Assembly: GCA_965214305.1 (NCBI GenBank)
Contig: OZ243949.1
Coordinates: forward strand, 1,736,001-1,800,000
Length of the DNA: 64,000 bases
Direction of reading: 5' to 3'
DNA from: Azophilus sp965214305
GTDB lineage: Bacteria > Pseudomonadota > Gammaproteobacteria > Pseudomonadales > Azotimanducaceae
Below the pieces are notes generated by a model that saw only the letters and a program-made list of their open reading frames with translations, did no database searches and was not told where the DNA came from. The number at the start of each line of letters is the position of its first letter. Within the stretch, counting starts at the first letter, position 1. Of this stretch, positions 32,675 through 41,363 are shown in pieces. A program made the translations under genes and the position numbers.

Positions 32675-33343
32675 ATGAGTAGGCCGCTTGTTGTTTTGGA
32701 TGCTGTCCGCAAGGGGTATTTCGACGGACGTGAGTATCGCCCCGTCCTCGACAACCTGAGCCTTGCCGTTCGCCCCGGGGAAACCGTGGCGATTTGCGGC
32801 CCGAGCGGATCGGGCAAATCCACCCTCCTGAACCTGATTGCCGGCTTGCTGTCTGTCGAGGCCGGCCGGTTGCTGTTGCGCGAAGGCGATCTCGAACAGC
32901 CGATGCACGAACTGAGTACGCCGGCGCGGGCAGCCGTGCGGCGGCGCCTGATCGGCTATGTCTTTCAATTCTTCAATCTCGTCCCCACCCTCAATGTCCT
33001 TGAGAACGTGCGGCTACCACTGGCCTTGAATGGGCGCGACGACCTCCTGCCGGGCGCGCGCGAACGGCTTCGGGTATTGGGGCTTGGTAACCTGATGCGG
33101 GCGTTTCCCGAAACGCTCTCCGGCGGAGAACGCCAGCGGGTCGCCATCGCCCGCGCGCTGGCGCACGAACCCGTCATCGTTCTTGCCGACGAGCCCACCG
33201 GTAATTTGGACGCGCGCAGCGGCGGCCGCATCGCCGATCTGCTTTGGTCCGAAGTACAACGGCTGAACGGCGCAATGGTGATCGCCACGCACAGCGAAGC
33301 CATTGCCAAACGCGCCGACCGCATAGTGGAACTGGGGCGGTGA
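32675..33343 (+). CDS. ABC transporter ATP-binding protein (LolD/MacB-type)
   Basis: 222 aa from the ATG at 32675. Walker A GPSGSGKST, Q-loop YVFQFFNLVPTLNVLENV, signature LSGGERQRVAIARALAHEP, Walker B VIVLADEPTGNLD and H-loop VIATHS are all intact. The LADEPTGNLD and Q-loop context is that of the LolD/MacB/FtsE class, which powers mechanotransmission rather than substrate channels. It overlaps the FtsX-like permease gene by four bases (GTGA) and so forms its ATPase partner. It is probably the first gene of a three-gene operon with the permease and a lipocalin-like lipoprotein. Confidence 0.93.
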   Translation: MSRPLVVLDAVRKGYFDGREYRPVLDNLSLAVRPGETVAICGPSGSGKSTLLNLIAGLLSVEAGRLLLREGDLEQPMHELSTPARAAVRRRLIGYVFQFFNLVPTLNVLENVRLPLALNGRDDLLPGARERLRVLGLGNLMRAFPETLSGGERQRVAIARALAHEPVIVLADEPTGNLDARSGGRIADLLWSEVQRLNGAMVIATHSEAIAKRADRIVELGR

Positions 33344-35895
33344 GGCTCATCGCGCTGAGTTTCGCGCGATTTTTCGCCCGCACACCCTGGACGACGGCAA
33401 CGGCCCTGTTCGGTGCCGCTCTGGGGGTTGCGTCAACGGTGGCGGTGCATTTGCTTAGCCTCGCGGTGGCGGATGCGTTGGATGTCAATCAGGCCCCCCA
33501 TTTGCGGGGCCTCACGCATATCGCCGCCAAGCCCGCCGCAACCATGGATGACTACTTCGCGTTGCGACGGCATTGGCGCGCCGGCGGGCTTCCCGGCGCG
33601 CGCGCGCTGGTGCCGCTGGTGGAAGGGCAAATCGTCGAGGATGGGCGTCGTTTGCATGTGGTCGGGGTCGACTGGCTGGCGCTCTACGGGCTTTCCGGCG
33701 AGCGGACCGAGGTTCGGTTGCGCCCCGGCTCCATTGTCGCGGACTCCAGCCTGTCGCTGGCCATTGGCGAGCGCATACGCTTGATTGGCAAAGACTGGCG
33801 GGTCGCGGACCGGGTTGATAGCGGAGTACGCGACGGCATATTCACCGATATTGGCGATGCGCTGGCCCTATTGAATGCTCCGCCCGACTATTTGAGCCAT
33901 GTCGGCATAGCCCTGGACGATCCTTGGCAAGGGTTCCGCGCCTGGCTCGAAGCCTTGCTGCCGGGGCTATCCGCGGGCTTCGGTACAAGGGCATACCCGG
34001 CCGGGCAGCATGCGGGAGTGGCGCCGGCTTGTGAAGGAACCGCTGAGATATGCGCACCAGCGGGTTGGGAGTGGCGACCGATCTCGTTTGAACAACCCGG
34101 CGCGAATCTGGCGAACTCGATACTGTTCAACTTGGGAGCGCTGGGAATGCTCGCGCTGTTGGTCGCCTGGTTTCTCATCTATCAGGTTTGTGTGCTCTGG
34201 TTGCGACGTCAGGCACCCGTCATGGAAAGCTTGGCGGTACTGGGGGCGAGCCGTGCCGAGTTGGCGGCCTGTTTTGTCGCGGTGGTCGCCGTTCTGGGAA
34301 CGCTTGCCGCCCTCTTGGGCCTAGTGGGTGGCTTATGGCTGGCAAAGCTACTGACAACAGTCTCAACCGCCGGTTTGGCTGCATTGCCCGCACCGCAACT
34401 GTCCGCCGCCGTGGTGGTAAAGGCGCTGGTGTCCGGCTTGGGCGTCGCCGTGGTTGGCGGCTGGATAGCACTAGGCGCCGAGCGCGCCGCAGCGGCCGCC
34501 GAGGTAAAAACTTCCCCGCGCTGGTTGATTTGGCTCTTTATCCTGCCGGTGCTGGCGGGACTTGGCATCGGCATACCGGAAACCGGCCTTGCCGGGGGCT
34601 TCCTGGCGATTCTGGCCACCGCTTTCTTTACGGTGGCCTTGGTACGGCCATTGCTGCGTGTACTGGCCCGCCTATCTCGCCAACTTCCCACCGCGGACGC
34701 CGGAGCCCTTAGCCCGGGGAGCGCGAGGGGATACCCCTCGCAAATAAATAATTCGCCCAGGCCTGGCCGTGCCGCCTCCGGAAGCCCTGACAGTTTGTCG
34801 AGCAAACCGACGGCCGAGTCCGGCCGTTTGAGCGCCCGCGGATTACTAACCCGTCTCGCTGTTCGTGAGGCCACTTGGCACGAGCGCGATCTGGGCACGG
34901 CCCTGGGTGCCCTGGTGCTGGCCGTTGCCACCAGCGTGGGCATCGGCTTGATGGTGGCCAGCTTCAAACTCGAATTTGAAAAAATGTTAACGCAACGGTT
35001 GGCCTACGAACATTATGTGGAACTGGCGGGCGGCGACGCCCCAGCTCTGGCGCGAGCCATAACCGAGCGGTGGCCCGACACCCAATGGCAAAGCTACGGC
35101 GACGTGCGAACACGCATCGCCGGCCGCGTTATCGCCATCGACCATGCCGACTATTCCGCAACCGAGGTGGCGCGCTACGGACATGGCGCGGCCTTGGCAC
35201 CGCACGAGGGCTTAGCCAGTGAAAGCCTGCTGCTCGCCCTCAATATCGATGTTGGCGACAGCGTGAATGTGGCGGGTTCGCCCATCAAGATTGTCGGTGC
35301 CTTCGCAGACTACGGCGGCGTGCTCCCCCGTCTGTTGCTGCAAAACGTAACGACGGCGCGGTTGCTCGGGCCGTTGCACTTCAAGGACATCGCCCTTTCG
35401 GGTGTGTCGGGCGCGGCTTTGCGAGCCTGGCTTGCCGAAAACGCGCCGGGCGCCGAACTGCGGGAGCGCGAACCCGCCCGCGCGCGCGCGCTGGAGATAT
35501 TCGACCGCAGCTTTGCCATCACCCATGCCCTGACCCTGTTGGCGCTGATGGTGGCGGTGGCGGGTTTGTACAACGCGATGACGGGGCTGCGCCTGAATCG
35601 GGTGGCCACGCGGCAGCTATTGACGGTCTTGGGTATCAGCGCCGCGCAAGACCGTTGGATCGAGTTGCTGCGGGCGCTCGGGCTTGGTGCCTGCACACTG
35701 ATGCTCGCCTTGCCGCTGGGGTTGGCGATGGGTTGGCTGCTTTGTGAAGTGATTAACCCGCGCGCCTTTGGATGGCGCATCGACATGTCGTTGCCCGGCT
35801 CCGCCCTTGCTTGGCCGACGGCCCTGGGTTTCCTGGCCGCGGTGGTCGCGGCGATCGCACCCTCGCCAAGAGAGCGATTCGAGGCGGCGTTGTGA
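33340..35895 (+). CDS. FtsX-like ABC permease (two FtsX repeats)
   Basis: 851 aa from the GTG at 33340, whose GTGA overlaps the upstream stop. The architecture is a long duplicated permease: N-terminal membrane helix (ARTPWTTATALFGAALGV), a periplasmic MacB-like domain, three helices with ALGMLALLVAWFLIYQVCVL and AELAACFVAVVAVLGTLAAL, a second periplasmic part, and C-terminal FtsX helices (SFAITHALTLLALMVAVAGL, and a region ending GFLAAVVAAIA). Such 10-helix permeases (YbbP-like) move or extract lipophilic substrates rather than import solutes. With the upstream ATPase and downstream AttH-like lipoprotein it forms one exporter or lipid-handling unit. Substrate unknown. Confidence 0.9.
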   Translation: MRLIALSFARFFARTPWTTATALFGAALGVASTVAVHLLSLAVADALDVNQAPHLRGLTHIAAKPAATMDDYFALRRHWRAGGLPGARALVPLVEGQIVEDGRRLHVVGVDWLALYGLSGERTEVRLRPGSIVADSSLSLAIGERIRLIGKDWRVADRVDSGVRDGIFTDIGDALALLNAPPDYLSHVGIALDDPWQGFRAWLEALLPGLSAGFGTRAYPAGQHAGVAPACEGTAEICAPAGWEWRPISFEQPGANLANSILFNLGALGMLALLVAWFLIYQVCVLWLRRQAPVMESLAVLGASRAELAACFVAVVAVLGTLAALLGLVGGLWLAKLLTTVSTAGLAALPAPQLSAAVVVKALVSGLGVAVVGGWIALGAERAAAAAEVKTSPRWLIWLFILPVLAGLGIGIPETGLAGGFLAILATAFFTVALVRPLLRVLARLSRQLPTADAGALSPGSARGYPSQINNSPRPGRAASGSPDSLSSKPTAESGRLSARGLLTRLAVREATWHERDLGTALGALVLAVATSVGIGLMVASFKLEFEKMLTQRLAYEHYVELAGGDAPALARAITERWPDTQWQSYGDVRTRIAGRVIAIDHADYSATEVARYGHGAALAPHEGLASESLLLALNIDVGDSVNVAGSPIKIVGAFADYGGVLPRLLLQNVTTARLLGPLHFKDIALSGVSGAALRAWLAENAPGAELREREPARARALEIFDRSFAITHALTLLALMVAVAGLYNAMTGLRLNRVATRQLLTVLGISAAQDRWIELLRALGLGACTLMLALPLGLAMGWLLCEVINPRAFGWRIDMSLPGSALAWPTALGFLAAVVAAIAPSPRERFEAAL

Positions 35896-37136
35896 AATCC
35901 GCTAACCGGCCAGCCCGCAACGCGCTTCGAGTCCTTACAACCTGTACCTTGGCGTTGTTGGCCGCTTGTACCGAACCGCGGGTGCGCACCGATGCGCCGG
36001 GTTTGCGGGTTGGGGATGTGCTGGGCGGCGACAATGCCGGCACCGGGTTCGCGCGCGCCGATGCGCCCCGCGAATTTCAATTTCCGGCGGACCACGGCGC
36101 CCACCCGGATTTTCGCAGCGAGTGGTGGTATTTGACCCTCGTCTTGGCGGATGCCGACGGGCGCGAATTCGGCGTGCAGTTCACCGTTTTCCGGCAAGCG
36201 TCATTTCCGGGTGCCGCAGCGGATGATCCATGGCGCAACGGCCAATCTTTTTTGGGGCACTTTGCCGTTACGGATGTGGCGGCGAACAGGCACCGGCAGG
36301 CAGAGCGTCTAAGCCGGGGGCATCCGGCCCTTGCTTTCGTTCGGGCTCTGGATTTGCGGAACCCGCCCGAAAGCGGTGGTGGTCCGGACAGTGCCGCGTC
36401 CGTCGTTACAAACCTGATCGATCCGGCGGCAGGCGAATCCACCGCAAGCACGCCCATCAACAGCGCCGGAGGCTTCGTGGTTTGGTTGGAGGGCTGGCAA
36501 CTCTCCGCCATTGGCGACCATTGGCGGCTCGTGGCCGAGGCCGATGATATCGCCGCCACAATCGACCTCAGACCCACCAAACCGATCATCCTGCAAGGTG
36601 ATGGCGGTTTGTCCGCCAAGGGCCCCGGCCAAGCCTCCTACTATTACTCGGTGCCGCGCCTTCGGGCTGCGGGCAGCCTGCGCATCGACGATGCCATCCA
36701 CGCGGTGCAAGGCAACGGCTGGCTCGACCGAGAATGGAGCACCAGCGTACTCGGCCCCCACCAGGTCGGCTGGGATTGGTTCGCCCTGATGCTGGACAGC
36801 GGTGAGGACATTATGGCGTTCCGGCTGCGACGCGACGACGGTACCCGCGATCCTTACGACCAGGGCGTACTAGTCGATGTGGATGGCCGCGCCCGCCACT
36901 TGGACGTTGACGATTTCAATCTCCAATCTTTGGAATTTTGGCGCGACGAGCACGGCACCGCCTGGCCGATACGCTGGGCGCTGAGACTGGACGCCCGCCA
37001 ATGGGAGATTGCGGCACCCGTCAAGAATCAGCGTATGGATACGCTTCTGACTTATTGGGAAGGTCTCGTGCAGGTCCGCAACCAACGCGGTGAACCGGTA
37101 GGGCGAGGTTACATGGAATTGACCGGTTATCGATGA
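35892..37136 (+). CDS. AttH/CrtC-like lipocalin-domain lipoprotein
   Basis: 414 aa from the GTG at 35892, again overlapping the preceding stop as GTGA. The lipobox LALLAAC (Cys ~residue 21) marks a lipoprotein. The body is the twin-lipocalin fold of the carotenoid 1,2-hydratase/AttH family (predicted secreted hydrolases): FPADHGAHPDFRSEWWYLTL, FTVFRQASFPG, ASYYYSVPRLRAAGSLRIDD, then GNGWLDREWSTSVLGPHQVG and WDWFALML. The DHGxH and W-D-W landmarks are kept. Placement behind an FtsX-type ABC pair is a recurrent arrangement. Whether it hydrates, hydrolyses or simply carries a hydrophobic molecule is not known. Confidence 0.9.
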   Translation: MKSANRPARNALRVLTTCTLALLAACTEPRVRTDAPGLRVGDVLGGDNAGTGFARADAPREFQFPADHGAHPDFRSEWWYLTLVLADADGREFGVQFTVFRQASFPGAAADDPWRNGQSFLGHFAVTDVAANRHRQAERLSRGHPALAFVRALDLRNPPESGGGPDSAASVVTNLIDPAAGESTASTPINSAGGFVVWLEGWQLSAIGDHWRLVAEADDIAATIDLRPTKPIILQGDGGLSAKGPGQASYYYSVPRLRAAGSLRIDDAIHAVQGNGWLDREWSTSVLGPHQVGWDWFALMLDSGEDIMAFRLRRDDGTRDPYDQGVLVDVDGRARHLDVDDFNLQSLEFWRDEHGTAWPIRWALRLDARQWEIAAPVKNQRMDTLLTYWEGLVQVRNQRGEPVGRGYMELTGYR

Positions 37137-37314
37137 AAATTTGCGGAGTTCAATCTTATTATTAACCCGGCGGTGCTGAGGGTGGTATGCCGTCGTCACC
37201 CGGAACCGGCGGCACAGCGAGTCGTCCTGTTGACATCCGCTGTTGACGATGGCCGTCGAATCGGCACAAGCCTTTGCATCCCGGGCAAGCATGTAGTGCA
37301 ATTCTCTTTTGGAC
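37137..37314. other. Intergenic, nothing recognised
   Basis: 178 bp after the AttH-like gene. GC-rich with some complementarity (GGCCGTCG...CGACGGC-like segments) but no clear terminator U-tract, promoter or riboswitch fold visible by eye. With the following repeat it makes up the 386-bp gap before the PLP enzyme gene. Confidence 0.4.
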
Positions 37315-37481
37315 TCGGGAGCCTCTGCCTTCGGAATTCGCGGCTGCAAATCTGCTCTCATCCGCCCCGTCGGCCGCTCAAGTTCGTTGAATATGGCATG
37401 ATATTCGCCTCAATCGACCGGCCGACGGGGCGGCGATAGCGGGTTTTCGCTTTCGCGACTTCCGCAGGCAGAGGCTCCTAG
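37315..37481. repeat. CTAG-bounded ~160-bp repeat, inverse orientation
   Basis: It starts CGGGAGCCTCTGCCTTCGGA followed by TTCGCGGCTGCAAATCTGCT and ends TTTTCGCTTTCGCGACTTCC then GCAGGCAGAGGCTCCTAG. The centre has ATATTCGCCTCAATCGACCG, the reverse of the reference copy. It ends 41 bp before the next start codon. Confidence 0.9.
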
Positions 37482-37522
37482 GAGCCCGCGGGCTGGCCCA
37501 ACGGCACCAGACAGTGATTTAA

Positions 37523-38746
37523 GTGAAAGGATTTACCAGCAAGATCGTCCACAGCGACCGCCTGGGCGGCGTCGAACACGGCGCGATGCACAAACCCGTA
37601 CACGCGACGGTCGCCTATGGCTACGAGGATGCGCGTGACCTGGCCGCCGTGTTTCAGGGCAAGCAGGCGGGCCATACCTACAGCCGCCAAATCAATCCGA
37701 CGGTGGATGCGCTCCAGGCCAAGGTCACCACCATGGAGGCGGGGGTGGCGAGTCTTTGCTTCTCCACCGGCATGGCGGCCATCGGCACCATGCTCTTCGC
37801 GCTACTGCAAAAGGGCGACCACTTCGTCTCCAGCTCGTTTCTGTTCGGCAACACCACCAGCCTGCTGCTGAGTTTTGCCAACCAGGGCGTGGCGGTGAGC
37901 TTCGCCGATGCCACCGATGTTGAGGCCGTTGCCGAGGCCGTGCGTCCCAATACCAAACTCGTCTTCGTGGAAACGATCGCCAACCCGAGAACCCAGGTGA
38001 CGGCACTCCAAGAAATCGGCGAACTGTGCGCGGCCCGCGGCCTCGTCTATGTGGTCGATAACACCATGACCTCGCCCTATCTTTTTCTGCCCGCCAGTGT
38101 GCGCGCCAGCCTGGTCGTCAACAGCCTGACCAAGTACATCGGTGGACACGGCAATGCGCTTGGCGGTGCGATCACGGAAATGGGCAACTTCGATTGGCGC
38201 TCGTTCGACAACATCCACAAAGACTACCGGGGGCCGGATACGACCATGTGGGCGCTCACGCAGATGCGTAAGAAAGGCTTGCGGGATTTTGGCGCCTCCC
38301 TGGCCCCGGAAGCGGCGCACCATCTGGCGGTCGGCGCGGAAACCCTGGCGCTGCGCATGGAGCGCCAATGCGCCAGTGCCCAACGGCTCGTTAATTACCT
38401 TGACGAACACCGGCTCGTGCGGCCTGTTTACTACCCGGGTTTGCCGGAGCATCCCCAATATGAGCGCGCCAAGGCCCTGTTTCGCCATCCGGGTGCCCTG
38501 TTCAGTTTTGAACTCGCCCCGGAAGTGGACATTTGGGCCTTCATGAACCAACTGCGGGTGGTTGTCCGCTCCACCAATTTGGGGGATAACCGCACCCTCG
38601 CCATCCCGGTGGCCCATACGATTTATCACGAGGTGGGGCCGCAATGGCGCGCGCGCATGGGCATCGCCGACTCGCTGATTCGCATCTCGGTCGGTATTGA
38701 GGACTGCGATGATCTCATTGAGGACTTCAGCCAAGCCCTCATGTGA
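37523..38746 (+). CDS. Cystathionine gamma-synthase-family PLP enzyme
   Basis: 407 aa, GTG start at 37523. Fold-type I PLP enzyme of the Cys/Met metabolism family: TYSRQINPTVDALQAKVTTM, FSTGMAAIGTMLFALL, FVETIANPRTQ, VVDNTMTSPYLFLP and the PLP lysine in NSLTKYIGGHG. The C-terminal end SLIRISVGIEDCDDLIEDF is typical. Reactions in the family include cystathionine gamma-synthase/lyase, O-acetylhomoserine sulfhydrylase and methionine gamma-lyase. The active-site loop is LFGNTTSL. Methionine gamma-lyase has a Cys where Asn stands here (LYGCT), which argues against methanethiol production. It is more probably a sulfhydrylase or cystathionine enzyme. Single gene, not obviously in an operon. Confidence 0.88.
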   Translation: MKGFTSKIVHSDRLGGVEHGAMHKPVHATVAYGYEDARDLAAVFQGKQAGHTYSRQINPTVDALQAKVTTMEAGVASLCFSTGMAAIGTMLFALLQKGDHFVSSSFLFGNTTSLLLSFANQGVAVSFADATDVEAVAEAVRPNTKLVFVETIANPRTQVTALQEIGELCAARGLVYVVDNTMTSPYLFLPASVRASLVVNSLTKYIGGHGNALGGAITEMGNFDWRSFDNIHKDYRGPDTTMWALTQMRKKGLRDFGASLAPEAAHHLAVGAETLALRMERQCASAQRLVNYLDEHRLVRPVYYPGLPEHPQYERAKALFRHPGALFSFELAPEVDIWAFMNQLRVVVRSTNLGDNRTLAIPVAHTIYHEVGPQWRARMGIADSLIRISVGIEDCDDLIEDFSQALM

Positions 38747-38825
38747 TGCATCCATATATTGATGATTTATATACTTAACTCCATCTTCCACTAGATGTTG
38801 TTCTCGTAAAAGCTGCTTGTCACAA

Positions 38826-38850
38826 TTTGCCATGCGCTTCCCATGGCAAA
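38826..38850. terminator. Possible hairpin between PLP enzyme gene and purC
   Basis: TTTGCCATG and CATGGCAAA are perfectly complementary around a 7-base loop (CGCTTCC). No T-run follows, so it may be a weak terminator or a regulatory inverted repeat upstream of purC. Both genes point the same way. Confidence 0.35.
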
Positions 38851-38913
38851 ATGGAAATCGCGCCAAATCCGACCGACTCCCATTGACTGATTTTTACAAG
38901 ATGGAAAACAAAC

Positions 38914-39843
38914 ATGACTGAAGCCGTCCTGGAAACCCATTTGGATTTTCCGAACAAGCGGCGCGGCAAGGTCCGCGACCTGTATGAGTTGCAATTGGCA
39001 AGCGGCGAGGAGGCATTGCTGATTATCGCCACGGATCGTGTCAGCGCCTTTGACGTGGTGATGGCCAACGGCTTGCCGGGCAAAGGGGTGTTGTTGACGC
39101 AGATTTCCCGATTCTGGTTCGAGCTGTTTGCGAGCGATATCGAACACCACCTGATATCAACGGATGTCAAGGCTATTCCGGGCCTTAATGCAGCGCAGCG
39201 CACGGCCCTGACCGGGCGCGTCATGCTGTGCCGGAAGACCCGGGTGGTGCCGATTGAGTGCATAGCGCGGGGTTATATCACCGGCAGTGGCTGGAAGGAT
39301 TATCAAGCCACCGGCGCCGTTTGCGGCATCCCGCTGCCGCCCGGTTTGCGCAACAGCGATCGGTTGGAAGAGCCCTTGTTCACGCCCTCCACCAAGGCCA
39401 CCACCGGCCACGACGAAAACATCAGTTTCGAGCAGGGTGTGGCCGTGGTTGGCCGCGAGCGCATGGAATGGCTTGGCGAAACCACGTTGCGACTGTATGG
39501 CCGGGCCCGGGATTATGCGCTCGAACGCGGCATCATTCTGGCCGACACCAAATTTGAATTCGGCACGCGCCCCGACGCCGATGCGCCTCTGCTGATTGAC
39601 GAGATATTCACCCCGGACAGTTCCCGCTTTTGGCCGGCGGATCGCTGGCAACCCGGCGGCGAACAGCCCAGCTTCGACAAGCAGGTGGTGCGCAATTACC
39701 TTGAAACCGTTGTCGCGGCCGGAGATTGGGACAAAACACCGCCCGGCCCAACGCTGCCCGACGAGGTGGTCGAGAAAAGCGTTGCCCGTTATGTCGAAGC
39801 CTACGAGCGGTTGACCGGCGCCAAGTCCCCGATAAGCGGATAG
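38914..39843 (+). CDS. purC: SAICAR synthase PurC
   Basis: 309 aa, the longer class found in many bacteria and in the yeast enzyme. Landmarks: FPNKRRGKVRDLYEL at the N-terminus, IIATDRVSAFDVVMANGLPG, VVPIECIARGYITGSGWKDY, EPLFTPSTKATTGHDENISF, LADTKFEFG and DEIFTPDSSRFWPAD. It catalyses ATP-dependent condensation of CAIR with aspartate in purine synthesis, in the cytoplasm. The ATG at 38914 is preceded by AAACAA without a strong ribosome binding site. Single gene; the next gene downstream starts 117 bp away. Nothing odd in the sequence. Confidence 0.97.
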   Translation: MTEAVLETHLDFPNKRRGKVRDLYELQLASGEEALLIIATDRVSAFDVVMANGLPGKGVLLTQISRFWFELFASDIEHHLISTDVKAIPGLNAAQRTALTGRVMLCRKTRVVPIECIARGYITGSGWKDYQATGAVCGIPLPPGLRNSDRLEEPLFTPSTKATTGHDENISFEQGVAVVGRERMEWLGETTLRLYGRARDYALERGIILADTKFEFGTRPDADAPLLIDEIFTPDSSRFWPADRWQPGGEQPSFDKQVVRNYLETVVAAGDWDKTPPGPTLPDEVVEKSVARYVEAYERLTGAKSPISG

Positions 39844-39960
39844 CATCAATCGCGACCCGAGACCCCGACCGGGGTGCGTCCGCACGGCTGGCAAAGCCAA
39901 CGTCGAAGAGATGGACCCTGGGTGGCGCGAGGGGTACGGGGACTGCGTAGTCGATAATCC

Positions 39961-40329
39961 GTGAAGCGCGAAATAGAACCCGTGGACTGGTCCACCTATA
40001 AGGCCCGCTGCGACAGCCCCGAGGTCTGGTCGCGCTGGATGCTCCTGCAAACGCTGGAATTGTTGGATGACAATCCCGGCGTCGGTGGTACGCTACGCCG
40101 TGCGTTGGCCGCAAAGCCCCTGGCCAAACCGCCGGGCCACAAAGGCGGCGCGCCCACGGACATGTTCGAGTTGTGGATGAGCCTCGCGCAGGCGGAAACG
40201 GTGGTCGATGCGGTGCGCCGCGCGGTGGCGCGGCAGGCGGAAACTTCCGCAACCCGCGGCCGCGGCTTGGGAGGCTTCCTGGAGGCGTGGACGGAATATC
40301 GGGAATTCATCGCGCGGCATGGCCACTAG
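39961..40329 (+). CDS. Hypothetical 122-aa protein
   Basis: 122 aa, GTG start at 39961. Soluble, helical, charged: DWSTYKARCDSPEVWSRWML, LQTLELLDDNPGVGGTLRRA, MFELWMSLAQAETVVDAVRR. No recognised family, cofactor or membrane segment. The high count of aligned helices suggests a small adaptor or structural protein. It lies between purC and a crotonase gene on the same strand. Its TAG stop is in CTAGGGGCCTGTGCC, which differs by two bases from the end of the dispersed repeat (CTAGGAGCCTCTGCC), so a lost or decayed repeat may have been inserted there. Confidence 0.6.
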   Translation: MKREIEPVDWSTYKARCDSPEVWSRWMLLQTLELLDDNPGVGGTLRRALAAKPLAKPPGHKGGAPTDMFELWMSLAQAETVVDAVRRAVARQAETSATRGRGLGGFLEAWTEYREFIARHGH

Positions 40330-40415
40330 GGGCCTGTGCCGCTCATCTCACCAGGGGCCGGAATGATCGCGGCGCCGGAACGAATACGAATACCGACTTA
40401 TTTGAGGATTGAAAC

Positions 40416-41213
40416 ATGACGGAACTGGTAACCATCAATGTAGCGGACGGCGTGGCCGATGTCCGGTTAAACCGACCGGATAAGTACAACGCCCTGAGCC
40501 CGGACCTGTTCAAGGCAATCATCGCGGCGGGCGAACAGCTTGCCGATAGCAAAGATGTGCGCGCCGTGGTGCTTTCGGGCAATGGCCGCGGTTTTTGCGC
40601 CGGGCTCGACATGGGCAGCATGCAGCAGCTCGGCGGGGCCGACTCCGGTACTGGCGGTGCCTTACTGAACCGTGACGACCGCCCCGAAAACCATGCCCAA
40701 CGCCCCGCCTTTGTATGGAAGCGCCTGCCGGTACCGACCATTGCGGCTTTGCACGGGGTGGCCTACGGTGGCGGCTTGCAAATCGCGCTCGGTACGGACA
40801 TCCGCATTGCCGCACCGGATGCCCGGTTGTCCGTCATGGAAATCAAATGGGGGCTGATTCCCGACATGAGCATTTCGCAAACCCTGCGCGACCTCGTGGC
40901 CCTTGATGTGGCCAAGGAATTGACCTTCACGGGCCGTATCATCAACGGCATGGACGCACTGAAACTGGGTTTGGTTACCCGGGTGGAGGAAGACCCGCAC
41001 GCCGCCGCCATGAGTTTAGCCAGCGAAATCGCCAGCAAATCGCCCGGCGCGATCCGCGGTGCCAAACAACTCTTCGAGACGAGTTGGCATAGCGGGGAAC
41101 GGGAGGGGCTGGAATTGGAATCGACAATTCAAGCCGGGCTGATTGGCACCCCCAACCAAATCGAGGCGGTCAAGGCCAATTTCGGTAAACGCAACCCCAA
41201 CTTCACGGACTGA
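40416..41213 (+). CDS. Enoyl-CoA hydratase/crotonase-family protein
   Basis: 265 aa. Crotonase fold: LNRPDKYNALSPDLFKAI, oxyanion-hole segment VVLSGNGRGFCAGLDMGSM, then AALHGVAYGGGLQIALGTDI with the second GGG loop, and FSVMEIKWGLIPDMS-like region. The position of the catalytic Glu of true enoyl-CoA hydratases in the second loop is occupied by MEIKWGLIPD, so the exact reaction (hydratase, isomerase, thioesterase) is open. It probably acts on an acyl-CoA in fatty-acid or hydrophobe catabolism, consistent with the monooxygenase and envelope genes that follow. It has an AGGA-type site before the ATG and converges with the DUF1329 gene at 41364. Confidence 0.88.
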   Translation: MTELVTINVADGVADVRLNRPDKYNALSPDLFKAIIAAGEQLADSKDVRAVVLSGNGRGFCAGLDMGSMQQLGGADSGTGGALLNRDDRPENHAQRPAFVWKRLPVPTIAALHGVAYGGGLQIALGTDIRIAAPDARLSVMEIKWGLIPDMSISQTLRDLVALDVAKELTFTGRIINGMDALKLGLVTRVEEDPHAAAMSLASEIASKSPGAIRGAKQLFETSWHSGEREGLELESTIQAGLIGTPNQIEAVKANFGKRNPNFTD

Positions 41214-41363
41214 ACCGCTTACCCCGCCAATTTATGGAGCGGGATTTAGCCCGCATAGCTCGCCAACCATAGTCGCCGGCACTCGCACGACAGCACAGTG
41301 CTCGGTAGCGAGCGGGAAGTTGTGCATGGGCGGGCTAAAGACAACGGCTTGGTTACGGGCACT

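Noticed and set aside
37137..37314. SAM riboswitch before the PLP enzyme gene
   Set aside because: No SAM-I or SAM-II core motif recognised; the gap is better explained by the repeat and unstructured DNA.
37523..38746. Methionine gamma-lyase feeding methanethiol to MtoX
   Set aside because: The active-site Cys typical of that enzyme is Asn here (LFGN); a sulfhydrylase or cystathionine enzyme is more likely.
37802..38866. 354-aa minus-strand frame opposite the PLP enzyme gene
   Set aside because: Shadow of a well-conserved gene; no recognisable domain.
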